A DNA stretch of 64,000 nucleotides from Prauserella alba (GTDB lineage: Bacteria; Actinomycetota; Actinomycetes; Mycobacteriales; Pseudonocardiaceae). This document shows positions 17,735 to 26,275 of the stretch, one piece after another; the stretch's first letter is position 1; the number at the start of each line of letters is the position of its first letter. The stretch is from contig NZ_JAMTCH010000004.1 of NCBI RefSeq assembly GCF_024171735.1, positions 1,178,001 to 1,242,000 on the forward strand. The letters are read 5' to 3'. A program made the translations under genes and the position numbers. The notes under the pieces are model-generated. The model ran no database searches and was not told where the DNA came from. It worked only from the letters and a program-made list of their open reading frames with translations.

Positions 17735-19171
17735 ATGTCGTTCGTTTCACCACTGTTCCTGTGGTACTTCCTGCCCGCGATGCTCGTCGCGGTGCTGGTG
17801 TGCCCGCGGGCGTGGCGCAACGGCATCATCGCGGTCGGCAGCCTGGTGTTCTACGCGACCGGCGCCGGGTCGTTCACGCTGCTGCTCATCGCGTGCATGG
17901 TGGTGAACTTCCTCGCAGGCCCCGCACTCGAACCGGACGACTGGGGTCTCGGCGGCAGTTCCCGCAGGCGCAGGTTGCTGATCGGGGTCATCGGGTTCGA
18001 CCTGTCGATCCTGCTGGTGTGGAAGTACGCGGGGTTCGCCACGGAACAGATCGCGTGGTTCGCGCAGCTGTTCGGCGGCGACTTCCCCGTGGCCGAACTG
18101 GCCCTGCCCATCGGCATCTCGTTCTTCACGTTCCACCACATTTCGTACATCGTCGACATCTACCGTGGTGAGCGCCGCGCACTGCGCAACCCGGTGTCGT
18201 TCGGCACGTACATCGCGATGTTCCCGCAGCTGGCAGCCGGGCCGATCGTGCGTTACCACGAGATCGCCGATCAGCTTCCGCAGCACCGCCACCACCGGCT
18301 GGACGACATCGCCGCCGGATTCCCGCGGTTCGCGCTGGGCCTGTGCAAGAAGGCCGTGATCGCCGACTCGCTGGCCCCGTTCGTGGCGACCTGCTTCGCC
18401 ACCCCCGCCGACGAGATGACGTTCGCGATCGCGTGGCTCGGCGCCGTCGCCTTCACGTTGCAGCTGTTCTTCGACTTCTCCGGCTACTCCGACATGGCGA
18501 TCGGGCTGGGCCGCATGCTCGGCTTCCGCCTTCCGGAGAACTTCGCCCGTCCGTACTCCGCGGTCACGATCACGGACTTCTGGCGGCGCTGGCACATGTC
18601 GCTGTCGCGGTGGTTCCGCGACTACGTGTACATCCCGCTCGGCGGCAACCGCTCGGGCGGCCACAAGACGTACCGCAACCTGTGGATCGTGTTCGTGCTG
18701 ACGGGGTTCTGGCACGGCGCGGCGTGGACGTACGTGATCTGGGGCGTGTACCACGGTGCGCTGCTCGTCCTGGAGCGTGCGACGGGCTGGGCAGCCGCGC
18801 CGGAGTCCACCGGTCCGCGGATCGCTCGGCGCGCCCTGACGCTCGTGCTGGTGATCATCGGGTGGGTGTTCTTCCGCGCGCCCGATCTCGGCCAGGCGCT
18901 GTCGATGATCGGGCACATGTTCGCACCGGACCTCGACGGCCTCACCGACGTCGCAGCCTCGGCGCTGACGAACCAGCGGCTGGTGTTGCTGCTGCTCGCC
19001 GCGGTGGTGTTCGTGCTGCCCGCGACCCCGGTGATGGGGCCACTGCTCGAATCGGCGCGGACCAGGCCGGCGAATGCACTCCGCGTCGGCGTCATGACGG
19101 TCGGCGTCGCCTACGCCGCGATCCTGGTCGCCACGGGCACCTTCAGCCCCTTCCTCTACTACCAGTTCTGA
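17735..19171 (+). CDS. MBOAT-family O-acyltransferase (AlgI-like)
   Basis: 478 residues, about 10-12 membrane segments. The sequence has the AlgI/PatA-type MBOAT signature: ALPIGISFFTFHHISYIVDIYRGE, the motif FWRRWHMSLSRWFRDYVYIPLGG and catalytic histidine region TGFWHGAAWTYVIWG. Such proteins move acetyl groups from the cytoplasm to extracellular or cell-wall polysaccharides together with an AlgJ/AlgX-type SGNH partner. A candidate partner lies 5.8 kb downstream (24959-26275) on the same strand. The target glycan is unknown. Confidence 0.9.
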   Translation: MSFVSPLFLWYFLPAMLVAVLVCPRAWRNGIIAVGSLVFYATGAGSFTLLLIACMVVNFLAGPALEPDDWGLGGSSRRRRLLIGVIGFDLSILLVWKYAGFATEQIAWFAQLFGGDFPVAELALPIGISFFTFHHISYIVDIYRGERRALRNPVSFGTYIAMFPQLAAGPIVRYHEIADQLPQHRHHRLDDIAAGFPRFALGLCKKAVIADSLAPFVATCFATPADEMTFAIAWLGAVAFTLQLFFDFSGYSDMAIGLGRMLGFRLPENFARPYSAVTITDFWRRWHMSLSRWFRDYVYIPLGGNRSGGHKTYRNLWIVFVLTGFWHGAAWTYVIWGVYHGALLVLERATGWAAAPESTGPRIARRALTLVLVIIGWVFFRAPDLGQALSMIGHMFAPDLDGLTDVAASALTNQRLVLLLLAAVVFVLPATPVMGPLLESARTRPANALRVGVMTVGVAYAAILVATGTFSPFLYYQF

Positions 19172-19194
19172 GCGAGGCGGCCCGACGACCGCAC

Positions 19195-19282
19195 GTGTCC
19201 TGCACTCAGCACCGCGTGTCCTGCATTCGGGGCCGCAGCCGTGTTGCGGTTTCCGGGGATCGTGTTGCGGTTTCCGGGGAGG
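19195..19282. repeat. 21-bp tandem repeat array, locus 1
   Basis: Four 21-bp units: 19195-19215 and 19216-19236 (both beginning GTGTCCTGCA), then, after 4 bp, 19241-19261 and 19262-19282 (both beginning GTGTTGCGGTTTCCGGGGA). The two subtypes share the 5' GTGT and a central TTC. Lies between the convergent MBOAT and DUF1697 genes and fills almost all of that gap. Confidence 0.85.
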
Positions 19283-19290
19283 ATTGCGGG

Positions 19291-19848
19291 TCACGTGTGG
19301 TCCGGCATCCGTTTCAGAATCCGATGGACGGTCAGCCACGTACGTGTCGTGATGTCCTTGCCGAACCGCCGTTCCAGCCAGGCCATGAAGTCCGGCGACG
19401 ACGAGGACGTGTTGTCCGAGACGGCCAGGACCGCACGCGCGTCGGGGTCGTAGCCGACCATGCGCACCGCCAGTTCCTCCGGTTCGGGGAACGGCTCGGG
19501 CACCGGTTCGAGTGGCTTCTTCAGGAACGTCGCGGTCAGGTACGTCTCGCGAGCGTGCTGCAGCTCGCCGAACGGCTCCGTGCCGACGAGGGCCGCCAGT
19601 TCGCTGCGACTGCGCACGATGGTTCCACCGCCGATGCCCAGCTCGCCGCGCAGCGCGGCCTGGATTCGATCCTCGAGTGCGGTGGTATCGGTGGCTTCCG
19701 TTGCGAACACGATGTTTCCGCTGGACAACACCGAGCCGACGCCGGTGAATCCGAGACCGTCGAACACGCCACGCAGCTTGTCGTTGCGCATGTTCGGGTT
19801 ACCGGGGCCGATTCCGCGCAACAGCGCGCAGTACCACGTCGACGTCAC
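19291..19848 (-). CDS. DUF1697 family protein
   Basis: 185 residues. DUF1697 proteins are small alpha/beta proteins of unknown role. Visible features are the N-terminal YCALLRGIGPGNPNMRNDKLR, GLGFTGVGSVLSSGNIVF, and a C-terminal basic segment WLERRFGKDITTRTWLTVHRIL. GTG 19848 gives the usual family N-terminus just before YCALLRG; upstream codons to 19893 lack family similarity. It faces the MBOAT gene across a 21-bp repeat array. Confidence 0.8.
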   Translation of the reverse strand: MTSTWYCALLRGIGPGNPNMRNDKLRGVFDGLGFTGVGSVLSSGNIVFATEATDTTALEDRIQAALRGELGIGGGTIVRSRSELAALVGTEPFGELQHARETYLTATFLKKPLEPVPEPFPEPEELAVRMVGYDPDARAVLAVSDNTSSSSPDFMAWLERRFGKDITTRTWLTVHRILKRMPDHT

Positions 19849-19911
19849 CTCATCACCGTAAGCCGTGCCTCCGACAACGGCGCGACCGAACACGAACCGG
19901 GCGCGGACGCG

Positions 19912-20163
19912 ATGTCACGATCACGTCATGGACATCGCGGACCCGGGCCACACGAACGTCTTCCGGCGGCCGCGTTGTTCCCACCACGACTGCTGTACAC
20001 CCTCGAAACCGGCCGGATCGGCCACCTGCTCGATCGTCTACTGATACCGATGTACCTCGAATTCTTCGACGCCTACAGCGACGCCGTCGCCGCGCACGGA
20101 AACCGTGAACTGCGCGACGCACTTCGCACGCGACGTAGCCGTCTGCCGGAACCCACACGGTGA
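19912..20163 (+). CDS. Possible small protein or gene remnant
   Basis: 83 codons from ATG 19912. The N-terminal ~22 residues are low-complexity Arg/His/Pro, but residues ~24-75 (PRLLYTLETGRIGHLLDRLL then MYLEFFDAYSDAVAAHG) have the hydrophobic spacing of a real helical protein and do not resemble shadow translation. I do not recognise the family. A second ATG at 19928 in another frame reads MDIADPGHTNVF, so this could be a frameshifted relic. No ribosome-binding site is seen. Divergent from DUF1697. Confidence 0.35.
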   Translation: MSRSRHGHRGPGPHERLPAAALFPPRLLYTLETGRIGHLLDRLLIPMYLEFFDAYSDAVAAHGNRELRDALRTRRSRLPEPTR

Positions 20164-20235
20164 TTCCGCCAGGCCGACACGCCGCCGAAGCGACATGTCG
20201 GCAACCTGTCACGACGCCGGCACGCGGATGCGGAT

Positions 20236-20320
20236 CCGTGCCTGAGCGCAGAACACGCGCATGGGTCATGCGCAACACGACCCCCGGAACCCGCAACACG
20301 AGCCCCGGAACCCGCAACAC
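20236..20320. repeat. 21-bp tandem repeat array, locus 2 (inverted)
   Basis: Minus-strand units: 20236-20256 (reads GTGTTCTGCGCTCAGG on the minus strand), a diverged 22-bp unit 20257-20278, then 20279-20299 and 20300-20320 (GTGTTGCGGGTTCCGGGG on the minus strand). Sits just downstream of the minus-strand hypothetical gene that ends at 20386. Confidence 0.85.
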
Positions 20321-20385
20321 GGCGGGGGCTGCCCACTCCGAGCCGTGCTGCCTGCGCCGAATGCTGCTGCCTGCGCCGAGCGGTG

Positions 20386-21327
20386 CTACTGCTGGTCGGA
20401 GGTTCGCTCGTCCGGCAGCAGGGCAAGCTGCTCCGGCTGGAAGGCGTCGCGCCGCGGCGGGGGCAGCCACGCCTCGGGCCGGGTGGCGCGGTGCCTGCCC
20501 AGGTCGGCGAGGCTGATGGGCGCGGAGAAGTCCACGCCGTACGCCTTCGGATCGCTCACCCGCGCCAGACTCAGGCCGTCCGCGGCGACGCCGATGCCGA
20601 TGGCCGCGACGTAGCTGTCGTCGAGGTCGCCGGTGAACCCCGTCCAGCCGCCCGCGAACTCCCAGATCCGCGCGCGCACCGACATTCCGTCCACGCGCCA
20701 GGTCACGCGCTTCCACTTCTCGTACCGCCGGGCATGCTGCTCGGCGTGGGACAGCAACGACTCGATCAGTCCGTCCGGCCGCGGCACGCTGCTGTCCGGC
20801 AACGTCAGGTTGACCAGACCGAACGCGGCTCCGAACGCCACCTCGGCCAACGGATCGCCGCCGCCGGGGCACATCGCGCGTTCGTAGCGCAACCGCGGCA
20901 TGCTGCCGATGCGCAGCCCACGCTCGGTGTCGGAGAGCCGCTGGCCCAGCCACAACGCCCACGGCGCGCGGCCCGCCTCGCCCAGCTCGGAAACGGCCTC
21001 GGAGCCGGCGTCCGGTTCGACCGGCCCGATGTTGCCGCCTTCGAAGAAATCCACCCAGCGCGGACCGGGGATCGACGGATGCAATCCGTACACGGGGAAG
21101 TCGACCGGCACCGGATGTGGCTCCGCCACCGCTCCCCCGGAACCACCGAGGCCGACGTCCACCTCGTCGGCACCGCCGCTGTCGGTACTGCCGGTGTCGG
21201 TCGCCGAAGACTCGCTTGCCCCGGTCACGACCGCCTCGGCGGCCGCCTGCGGGACGACGGACTGTTCGGCACCGGCCGTCGCATCGCCCGCGGCGGCCTG
21301 CAAGGTGTCAGGCGTTCTCGTACTCAC
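20386..21327 (-). CDS. Conserved hypothetical protein
   Basis: 313 residues from GTG 21327, not recognised. Residues 1-75 are rich in Ala, Gly, Ser and Thr and look disordered. From about residue 80 there is a globular region with many aromatics (DFPVYGLHPSIPGPRWVDFF, RYEKWKRVTWRVDGMSVRAR, FAGGWTGFTGDLDDSYVAAIG). The pattern of a GG-W-x-G-F-T-G-D-L loop suggests an actinobacteria-specific soluble family. No signal peptide or membrane segment. It follows the DivIVA-like gene on the same strand after a 136-bp gap. Confidence 0.6.
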   Translation of the reverse strand: MSTRTPDTLQAAAGDATAGAEQSVVPQAAAEAVVTGASESSATDTGSTDSGGADEVDVGLGGSGGAVAEPHPVPVDFPVYGLHPSIPGPRWVDFFEGGNIGPVEPDAGSEAVSELGEAGRAPWALWLGQRLSDTERGLRIGSMPRLRYERAMCPGGGDPLAEVAFGAAFGLVNLTLPDSSVPRPDGLIESLLSHAEQHARRYEKWKRVTWRVDGMSVRARIWEFAGGWTGFTGDLDDSYVAAIGIGVAADGLSLARVSDPKAYGVDFSAPISLADLGRHRATRPEAWLPPPRRDAFQPEQLALLPDERTSDQQ

Positions 21328-21463
21328 GGCGTGGATCTTGCACCCGTTCCGTCCGTATTGACAGCACCGATGTGATCTTCGCCGGTGCGTGATGACCCGT
21401 ATCGGCCGATCGACCCGGCGTACTGTGGTCGCCACATACCGGCGTCACCCAGTCTCGCACGCT

Positions 21464-22615
21464 TCACGCCGATGTGACGCCTTTCCCCTGCCCACCGGAC
21501 TTGGTGGAGCCGGGCTTCGACGTCGCCTGCGCATCTCCGGTGCCGGACTCGGCGGCCTTCGCCGACGTGCTCGTCACCTCGCCGGGCCCTGCCTCGCCGG
21601 ACCCCGCTTTGCCCGGCGCCGCCTTGTCGGACGCCGTGTCGCCAGCCGCTGTGTCGCCCGCCGCCGTCTTGCTCGGCGCCGGCTTGCCGGACACTGCCTT
21701 GTCCGACGCCGACTCTCCCGACGCTGCCTTGTCGGCCCCGGCCTGCGTTCCGTTCTCCGCTCCGGTCTTCGCCCCCGTGGACGGCCCGCCCTTCGTTCCC
21801 GCCGACGTTCCGGTGGCCGTCCCGGCGCCGGCCGATTCGGAGGTCGCCCAATCGAGTGGTTCAGGTGCGGACCCGAGCTTGTCGAGCGCGTCGCTGAGTG
21901 CGGTGTTACTGGCCGCCAGGCGTTCGGCGACGGTCCGGCGCAGGTCGAGCGCCTGGGTGTGCTTGTCCTTCGCGTCGGCCAACCGGGCGTCCGCCTCGGC
22001 GATCATGGCGTCGGAACGGCTCTTCGCGTCGTCGGTGAGCTCCTTCGCCGCCTTCTCCGCTGCGGCCTTCGTCGCGGCGATCTCCTCCGCGGACTTCTTC
22101 TCCGCGGCGGAGATCTTGTCCTGCGACTCCTTCTCCGCATCGGCGCGCTTCTTCACGGCCTGCTCGTCGAGCCGGCCGCGTTCGCGCTCGGCCTCCTCGG
22201 CGAGGCGTTTCGCTTCGGCGCGCGCATCCTCGCGGGTCTTCTCCGCGTACGAATCGGCTGCCGACCTGGTCGCGTCGGCCTCCGCCTCCGCTTTCTTGCG
22301 CAGCTCGTCGATCTCTTCCTCGGCGAGCTTCATCATGGTCTTGACCCGCTCGCTCATCGCCGCGGGCCCGGTGGGCTCCTCAGCCATTCGAGTGAGCGCG
22401 GCCTTGGTTTCTACGAGCTCCTGCTGTGCGTGCCCGAGCGCCTTGGTCAGGTCGGCGACCGACGCCGTGGCGTCGTCCCGGCTGCGCGAGGTCTGCTCCA
22501 GTTTCGAGTTCAGCTTCTTGACGTGCTCGTCCACCTGCACCTGGTCGTAACCACGGAACACGGTCGTGAACGTGCCGGACTTGGGGGAATTCGGGGTGAC
22601 GTCGGCTTCGGCCAT
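21464..22615 (-). CDS. DivIVA-like coiled-coil protein
   Basis: 383 residues. The N-terminus FTTVFRGYDQVQVDEHVKKL matches the DivIVA/Wag31-type start motif that binds membranes and coiled-coil partners. Residues ~40-260 are a near-continuous charged coiled coil rich in Ala, Glu and Lys. The last ~115 residues are an Ala/Gly/Ser/Thr/Lys low-complexity tail with repeated (S/T/G)-D-K-A-A and S-G-K/E motifs. Not Wag31 itself, which belongs to the dcw cluster; a polar-growth or septal scaffold role is inferred. Divergent from the DUF445 gene with 105 bp between starts. Confidence 0.72.
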   Translation of the reverse strand: MAEADVTPNSPKSGTFTTVFRGYDQVQVDEHVKKLNSKLEQTSRSRDDATASVADLTKALGHAQQELVETKAALTRMAEEPTGPAAMSERVKTMMKLAEEEIDELRKKAEAEADATRSAADSYAEKTREDARAEAKRLAEEAERERGRLDEQAVKKRADAEKESQDKISAAEKKSAEEIAATKAAAEKAAKELTDDAKSRSDAMIAEADARLADAKDKHTQALDLRRTVAERLAASNTALSDALDKLGSAPEPLDWATSESAGAGTATGTSAGTKGGPSTGAKTGAENGTQAGADKAASGESASDKAVSGKPAPSKTAAGDTAAGDTASDKAAPGKAGSGEAGPGEVTSTSAKAAESGTGDAQATSKPGSTKSGGQGKGVTSA

Positions 22616-22720
22616 TCGGCAACTTTAATGAGTTGGCAGCGCGAAGCCCATACCTCGCGTCACAACCGGTCGCGATACTGTTCTGCGGCGTGACCGGCCA
22701 AGGGGGAAGGAGACCGCGAC

Positions 22721-23956
22721 GTGAACATGGACGCGATCGTCGCCGACATCTCGCAGCACTGGCCGCTCTACACGGCCATCCCCTTCGTCGCGGCACTGAT
22801 CGGTTACGTCACCAAACGCGTCGCCATCGAAATGATGTTCCGCCCGATCGAATGGAGGGGCATCAAGGGAACGTTCCTCGGCTGGCAGGGCGTCGTCCCG
22901 CAACACGGCGGCCGCATGGCCGCGATCGCGACCGACCTGCTGACGAAGAACCTCCTCGACATCAAGGACGTCTTCGCGCGGATCGATCCCGACCGCATCA
23001 CCGAGGAGATCGAACAGCCGCTGCTGCGGACGGTCGACGACGTCGCGCGGGAAGTGCTCACCGAGAACCATCCACGGGTGTGGGAACGCCTGCCCGCGGT
23101 CGCGCAGGACCTGGTGATCAAGCAGATCCAGGCGCAGACGCCGCAGCTCGTGCGGCAGCTGATGCTGGAGATGCGCGAGAACGTCGACGACTTCCTCGAC
23201 GTCAAGGAGATGACCGTCCGGCGGCTCACCGACGACAGGAAGTTGTTGGTGAAGCTGATCCGCGAGACGTCGCGTCCCGAGATGGCGTTCATCGCGCGGT
23301 CGGGCATCTACTTCGGTTTCGCACTCGGCATCGTCCAGGCGTTCGTGTGGGCCGTGACGAAGAACCCGCTGGTCATGCCGATCTTCGGCGCCGCGGTCGG
23401 CCTGTTCACCGACTGGCTGGCCATCAAACTGATCTTCGTACCGCGGGAACCGGTCCACGTGACCCGCAAGCTGTACTTCCAGGGCAAGTTCCAGCGCAGG
23501 AAGGCCGAGGTCGCCCAGCAGTACGGTGAGATCATCGCCCGCGACGTGCTGACGGTGCCGAACCTGATGGACGCGATCCTGCGCGGCCCGCGGTCCGACC
23601 GGCTGATGGCGATGATCTCGCGCGTCGTGGCCGACGCGGTCGACGAACAGGCGGGCAACGCCCGGCCGCTGGTGACCGCAACGCTCGGCACGAGGCGGAT
23701 CGAGGAGATGAAGCGCTCCGCGGCCGACAAGGCGATCGCGCGCGTGCCCGAGACGGTGCAGCACGCCGAGGGTTACCTGACCGAGGCGATGGCCGTCGCA
23801 CGGCTGGTCGAGGATCGGATGAACAAGCTGACGCCCGTCGAGTACGAGGGGCTGCTGCGGCCCGCGTTCCGCCAGGACGAGTGGAAGCTCGTGGTCGTCG
23901 GCGGCCTGATCGGCGGCGTCGTCGGTGAACTCCAGGTCCTCGTCATGCTGCACTGA
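22721..23956 (+). CDS. DUF445 family membrane protein
   Basis: 411 residues from GTG 22721 behind GGGGGAAGGAG. DUF445 members have an N-terminal transmembrane helix (FVAALIGYVTKRVAIEMMFRPI), a long soluble helical section, an internal hydrophobic segment (GIYFGFALGIVQAFVWAV) followed by a second copy of the short motif (AAVGLFTDWLAIKLIFVPREP), and a C-terminal membrane helix (VVGGLIGGVVGELQVLVML). The repeated T-(D/K)-x(2)-A-I motif is a family feature. Function unknown; possibly envelope-related. Confidence 0.85.
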   Translation: MNMDAIVADISQHWPLYTAIPFVAALIGYVTKRVAIEMMFRPIEWRGIKGTFLGWQGVVPQHGGRMAAIATDLLTKNLLDIKDVFARIDPDRITEEIEQPLLRTVDDVAREVLTENHPRVWERLPAVAQDLVIKQIQAQTPQLVRQLMLEMRENVDDFLDVKEMTVRRLTDDRKLLVKLIRETSRPEMAFIARSGIYFGFALGIVQAFVWAVTKNPLVMPIFGAAVGLFTDWLAIKLIFVPREPVHVTRKLYFQGKFQRRKAEVAQQYGEIIARDVLTVPNLMDAILRGPRSDRLMAMISRVVADAVDEQAGNARPLVTATLGTRRIEEMKRSAADKAIARVPETVQHAEGYLTEAMAVARLVEDRMNKLTPVEYEGLLRPAFRQDEWKLVVVGGLIGGVVGELQVLVMLH

Positions 23957-24049
23957 GCAGCGAACCGAACCGTCACGGCGCGTGGTTGGGCCACCGCACG
24001 ATGTGACAACAAAAACGCCGGGGCAAGAAAGCGCCGAGACCATAAAGCG

Positions 24050-24072
24050 CCCCCGCCGGGAACCGACGGGGG
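24050..24072. terminator. Short GC hairpin after the DUF445 gene
   Basis: CCCCCGCCGG (24050-24059) pairs with CCGACGGGGG (24063-24072) with one mismatch around GAA. It lies about 95 bp after the DUF445 stop and 62 bp before the Abi-like gene, so it likely separates the two transcripts. Confidence 0.45.
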
Positions 24073-24133
24073 TTGGCTCTGTGACTGTGCGAGGAGTCCT
24101 GCCCTCGCTTCTACCGGAAAGTCTAGATGAGAC

Positions 24134-24913
24134 GTGAACCTTGAGCAATGGAGCTCGAGCCGGCAGGCCGACTATGTCATCGCCAGGCACATCTCGGAAC
24201 CACGGCTGTCGTCCTACGTCACGCTCGCGGGCAACGTGACCGATGCGGTGCGCCTGTACCGCTGGAACGTCGAGATGTCCGGTGCGATCTACGAGGCCCT
24301 TGGGCTGGTCGAGGTCGTGCTGCGGAACGCCATCGACCGTGAACTCCAGAAATGGAACCTCGCTCGACCTGCGCCGACCGGCGAGCCGCCGTACGACAGC
24401 AACTGGATCGAACGTCCGGCTTCTCCCCTGTGGGGCGTGCTCAACAAGAGAACCCGCAGGGGTCAGGTCGTGTCGACCTACGCAACGGCAAGGGAGCGCG
24501 CGATCAAGGATTCGAACCTCAGGGATCCGAGCCACCCTCGTCGCCACCACCCGCCTGATCATGACGACGTCGTTGCCCACACGACGTTCGCGACCTGGGT
24601 GCACCTGCTGCCACACAAGCGGGAGGCCGACGGTCGGGTCGGGCCAGGGCCACAACGAGGTCTCTGGGCGCATGCCTTGCGGCACGCGTTCCCGTACAAG
24701 CCCGACCCGCTGGTCATCCACCACTGGGCCAATCGTCTCTATTTGTTGCGCAACCGCGTCGCGCACCTGGAACCGCTGGTGGCTACCGATGTCCTCGGTT
24801 ATCACCGTTCGGCGGCCCGACTACTCCGCGCCGTCGACCCGACCATCGGTGACTGGTACAGCAGCATCAGCCGCATTCCGCATGTTCTGAAGGAGGACCG
24901 GCTGCCGCGTTGA
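24134..24913 (+). CDS. Abi-like (Abi_2/AbiD-AbiF type) HEPN-domain protein
   Basis: 259 residues. Family hallmarks of Abi_2-type abortive-infection proteins: an N-terminal YRWNVEMSGAIYEALGLVEV followed by VLRNAIDREL, and a C-terminal RLYLLRNRVAHLEPL containing R206-N-x3-H211, the R-x4-6-H motif of HEPN ribonucleases. Such proteins cleave RNA, and several confer phage resistance by stopping translation. No antitoxin gene is adjacent; it stands alone between DUF445 and the AlgJ-like gene, with its own upstream gap. The start is a GTG without an obvious ribosome-binding site. The defence role is inferred from family only. Confidence 0.75.
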   Translation: MNLEQWSSSRQADYVIARHISEPRLSSYVTLAGNVTDAVRLYRWNVEMSGAIYEALGLVEVVLRNAIDRELQKWNLARPAPTGEPPYDSNWIERPASPLWGVLNKRTRRGQVVSTYATARERAIKDSNLRDPSHPRRHHPPDHDDVVAHTTFATWVHLLPHKREADGRVGPGPQRGLWAHALRHAFPYKPDPLVIHHWANRLYLLRNRVAHLEPLVATDVLGYHRSAARLLRAVDPTIGDWYSSISRIPHVLKEDRLPR

Positions 24914-24958
24914 CCGGTATCGCCCACCGGCCACGGCGGGTGCCGATACCGTGTCCGG

Positions 24959-26275
24959 GTGACCGACACGTCCCGGAAGCTGCCGCCCGTGCACGAGGCG
25001 TGGCTGCCGCGCGAGCACTCGCTGTACCGCCCGCGTCACGGCGGTCGCCAGGTCACGGCCCTCGTGTGTGCGGCCGTGTTCTTCGCCGCGCCCGCGCTGG
25101 GGTGGGTGTTCGGTGGCAGGCCGAGTGAGATCGAGAACCGTGAGCTCGCGGGCTTTCCCGGCATCGCCGAGGGGTGGGGATTCTTCACCGGCATGCCGCA
25201 GTGGGCGACCGATCACCTCGTGTTCCGCGAGGGCGCCATCGAAGCCGCCGACGGCATCAGTCACGGCCTGTTCGGCGAGCCCGCGCCGATGGGCCAGGGC
25301 GAGGGCTCCGGCCCGATCCCGGGCGTGCCCGACGGTCCGCAGGGCAACGGCGGCGACGGCGATGCGCAGGACGGGCAGCAGCACAACCCCGGCTACACCG
25401 AGGTCATCGAGGGCTCCGACGGCTGGCTGTACTACGGCGACGACGTCAAGGGAAAGTGCTTCCCGCGGCGCCCCCCCACCGAGACCTTCGAACGCCTCGA
25501 CCGGATCCGGCACGCCGTCGAGGCCTCCGGACGGCGGTTCCTGCTGACCATCGCGCCGGACAAGACGACGATGGTGCCGCAGCACCTGCCGGACAGCTAC
25601 GCGGGCAAGGAGTGCTCCACCGAGGCGACCGAGCGGTTCTGGCAGCTGGCAGCGCAGCAGCGGAGCTTCCTCGACGTGCGCCCTTCACTGGAGGACGCCG
25701 AGCGGCAGCTCGGTCACCCGCCGTACTTCGCCAACGACACACACTGGACCGACGACGGCGCCGTGATGCTGACCCGCGACGTCGCCGAGACCCTTCAGCC
25801 GGGGGTGACGGACACGTGGCGCAGCCGCGGCGTCGGCTGGTCGACGTCGAACGGCGACCTCGCGTCGATGCTCGGCCGTTCCGAGCCGAAGACGTCCGTC
25901 CGATACCAGCTGATGCCCGACGGCAGCACCGACCGCACGCAGGACACGCTGCGCAAGTTCGACGGCCCGGTGCGCTACGACGCCGACGCAGGCAAGGACA
26001 TCGAGGGCACCATCGGTGCGCCGACGGCCCTCATCGGCGACTCGTTCACGTTCGCCTCGTCGCGGTATCTGCCCGCCGCGTTCGCCGACCTGACGCTGCT
26101 GAGCTACCCGCAGCTCGGTGACCACAAGAAGGCCACGATCGACACGTTCATCCGCTCCGAGATCGTCGTGGTGCAGACCGTCGAACGCTCCGTCGCCGAA
26201 GGCGACCTGCCGCTGATCGACAAGGGATTCATCGAGCTGATGGAGCGGCGGCTCGCGGCGAATCCGATCCGCTGA
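24959..26275 (+). CDS. AlgJ/AlgX-like SGNH-type acetyltransferase/hydrolase
   Basis: 438 residues. A short cytoplasmic N-terminus and one membrane anchor (about residues 33-53, ALVCAAVFFAAPALGWVFG) are followed by an extracytoplasmic SGNH-like domain. Motifs: ENRELAGFP near the start (AlgX/AlgJ family), D-T-H-W in NDTHWTDDGAV (catalytic Asp/His) and GDS in LIGDSFTFASSRYL (nucleophile serine). AlgJ/AlgX proteins add acetyl groups delivered by MBOAT partners, here possibly the protein at 17735-19171. Residues ~110-140 are a Gly/Asp-rich linker. Its 3' end overlaps the convergent znuB-like gene by 47 bp. Confidence 0.82.
   Translation: MTDTSRKLPPVHEAWLPREHSLYRPRHGGRQVTALVCAAVFFAAPALGWVFGGRPSEIENRELAGFPGIAEGWGFFTGMPQWATDHLVFREGAIEAADGISHGLFGEPAPMGQGEGSGPIPGVPDGPQGNGGDGDAQDGQQHNPGYTEVIEGSDGWLYYGDDVKGKCFPRRPPTETFERLDRIRHAVEASGRRFLLTIAPDKTTMVPQHLPDSYAGKECSTEATERFWQLAAQQRSFLDVRPSLEDAERQLGHPPYFANDTHWTDDGAVMLTRDVAETLQPGVTDTWRSRGVGWSTSNGDLASMLGRSEPKTSVRYQLMPDGSTDRTQDTLRKFDGPVRYDADAGKDIEGTIGAPTALIGDSFTFASSRYLPAAFADLTLLSYPQLGDHKKATIDTFIRSEIVVVQTVERSVAEGDLPLIDKGFIELMERRLAANPIR

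Noticed and set aside
18343-20163. 606-codon plus-strand frame through the MBOAT gene and beyond
   Set aside because: Most of it is an out-of-frame shadow of the MBOAT and antisense of DUF1697; only its last 83 codons (from 19912) were kept as a doubtful gene.
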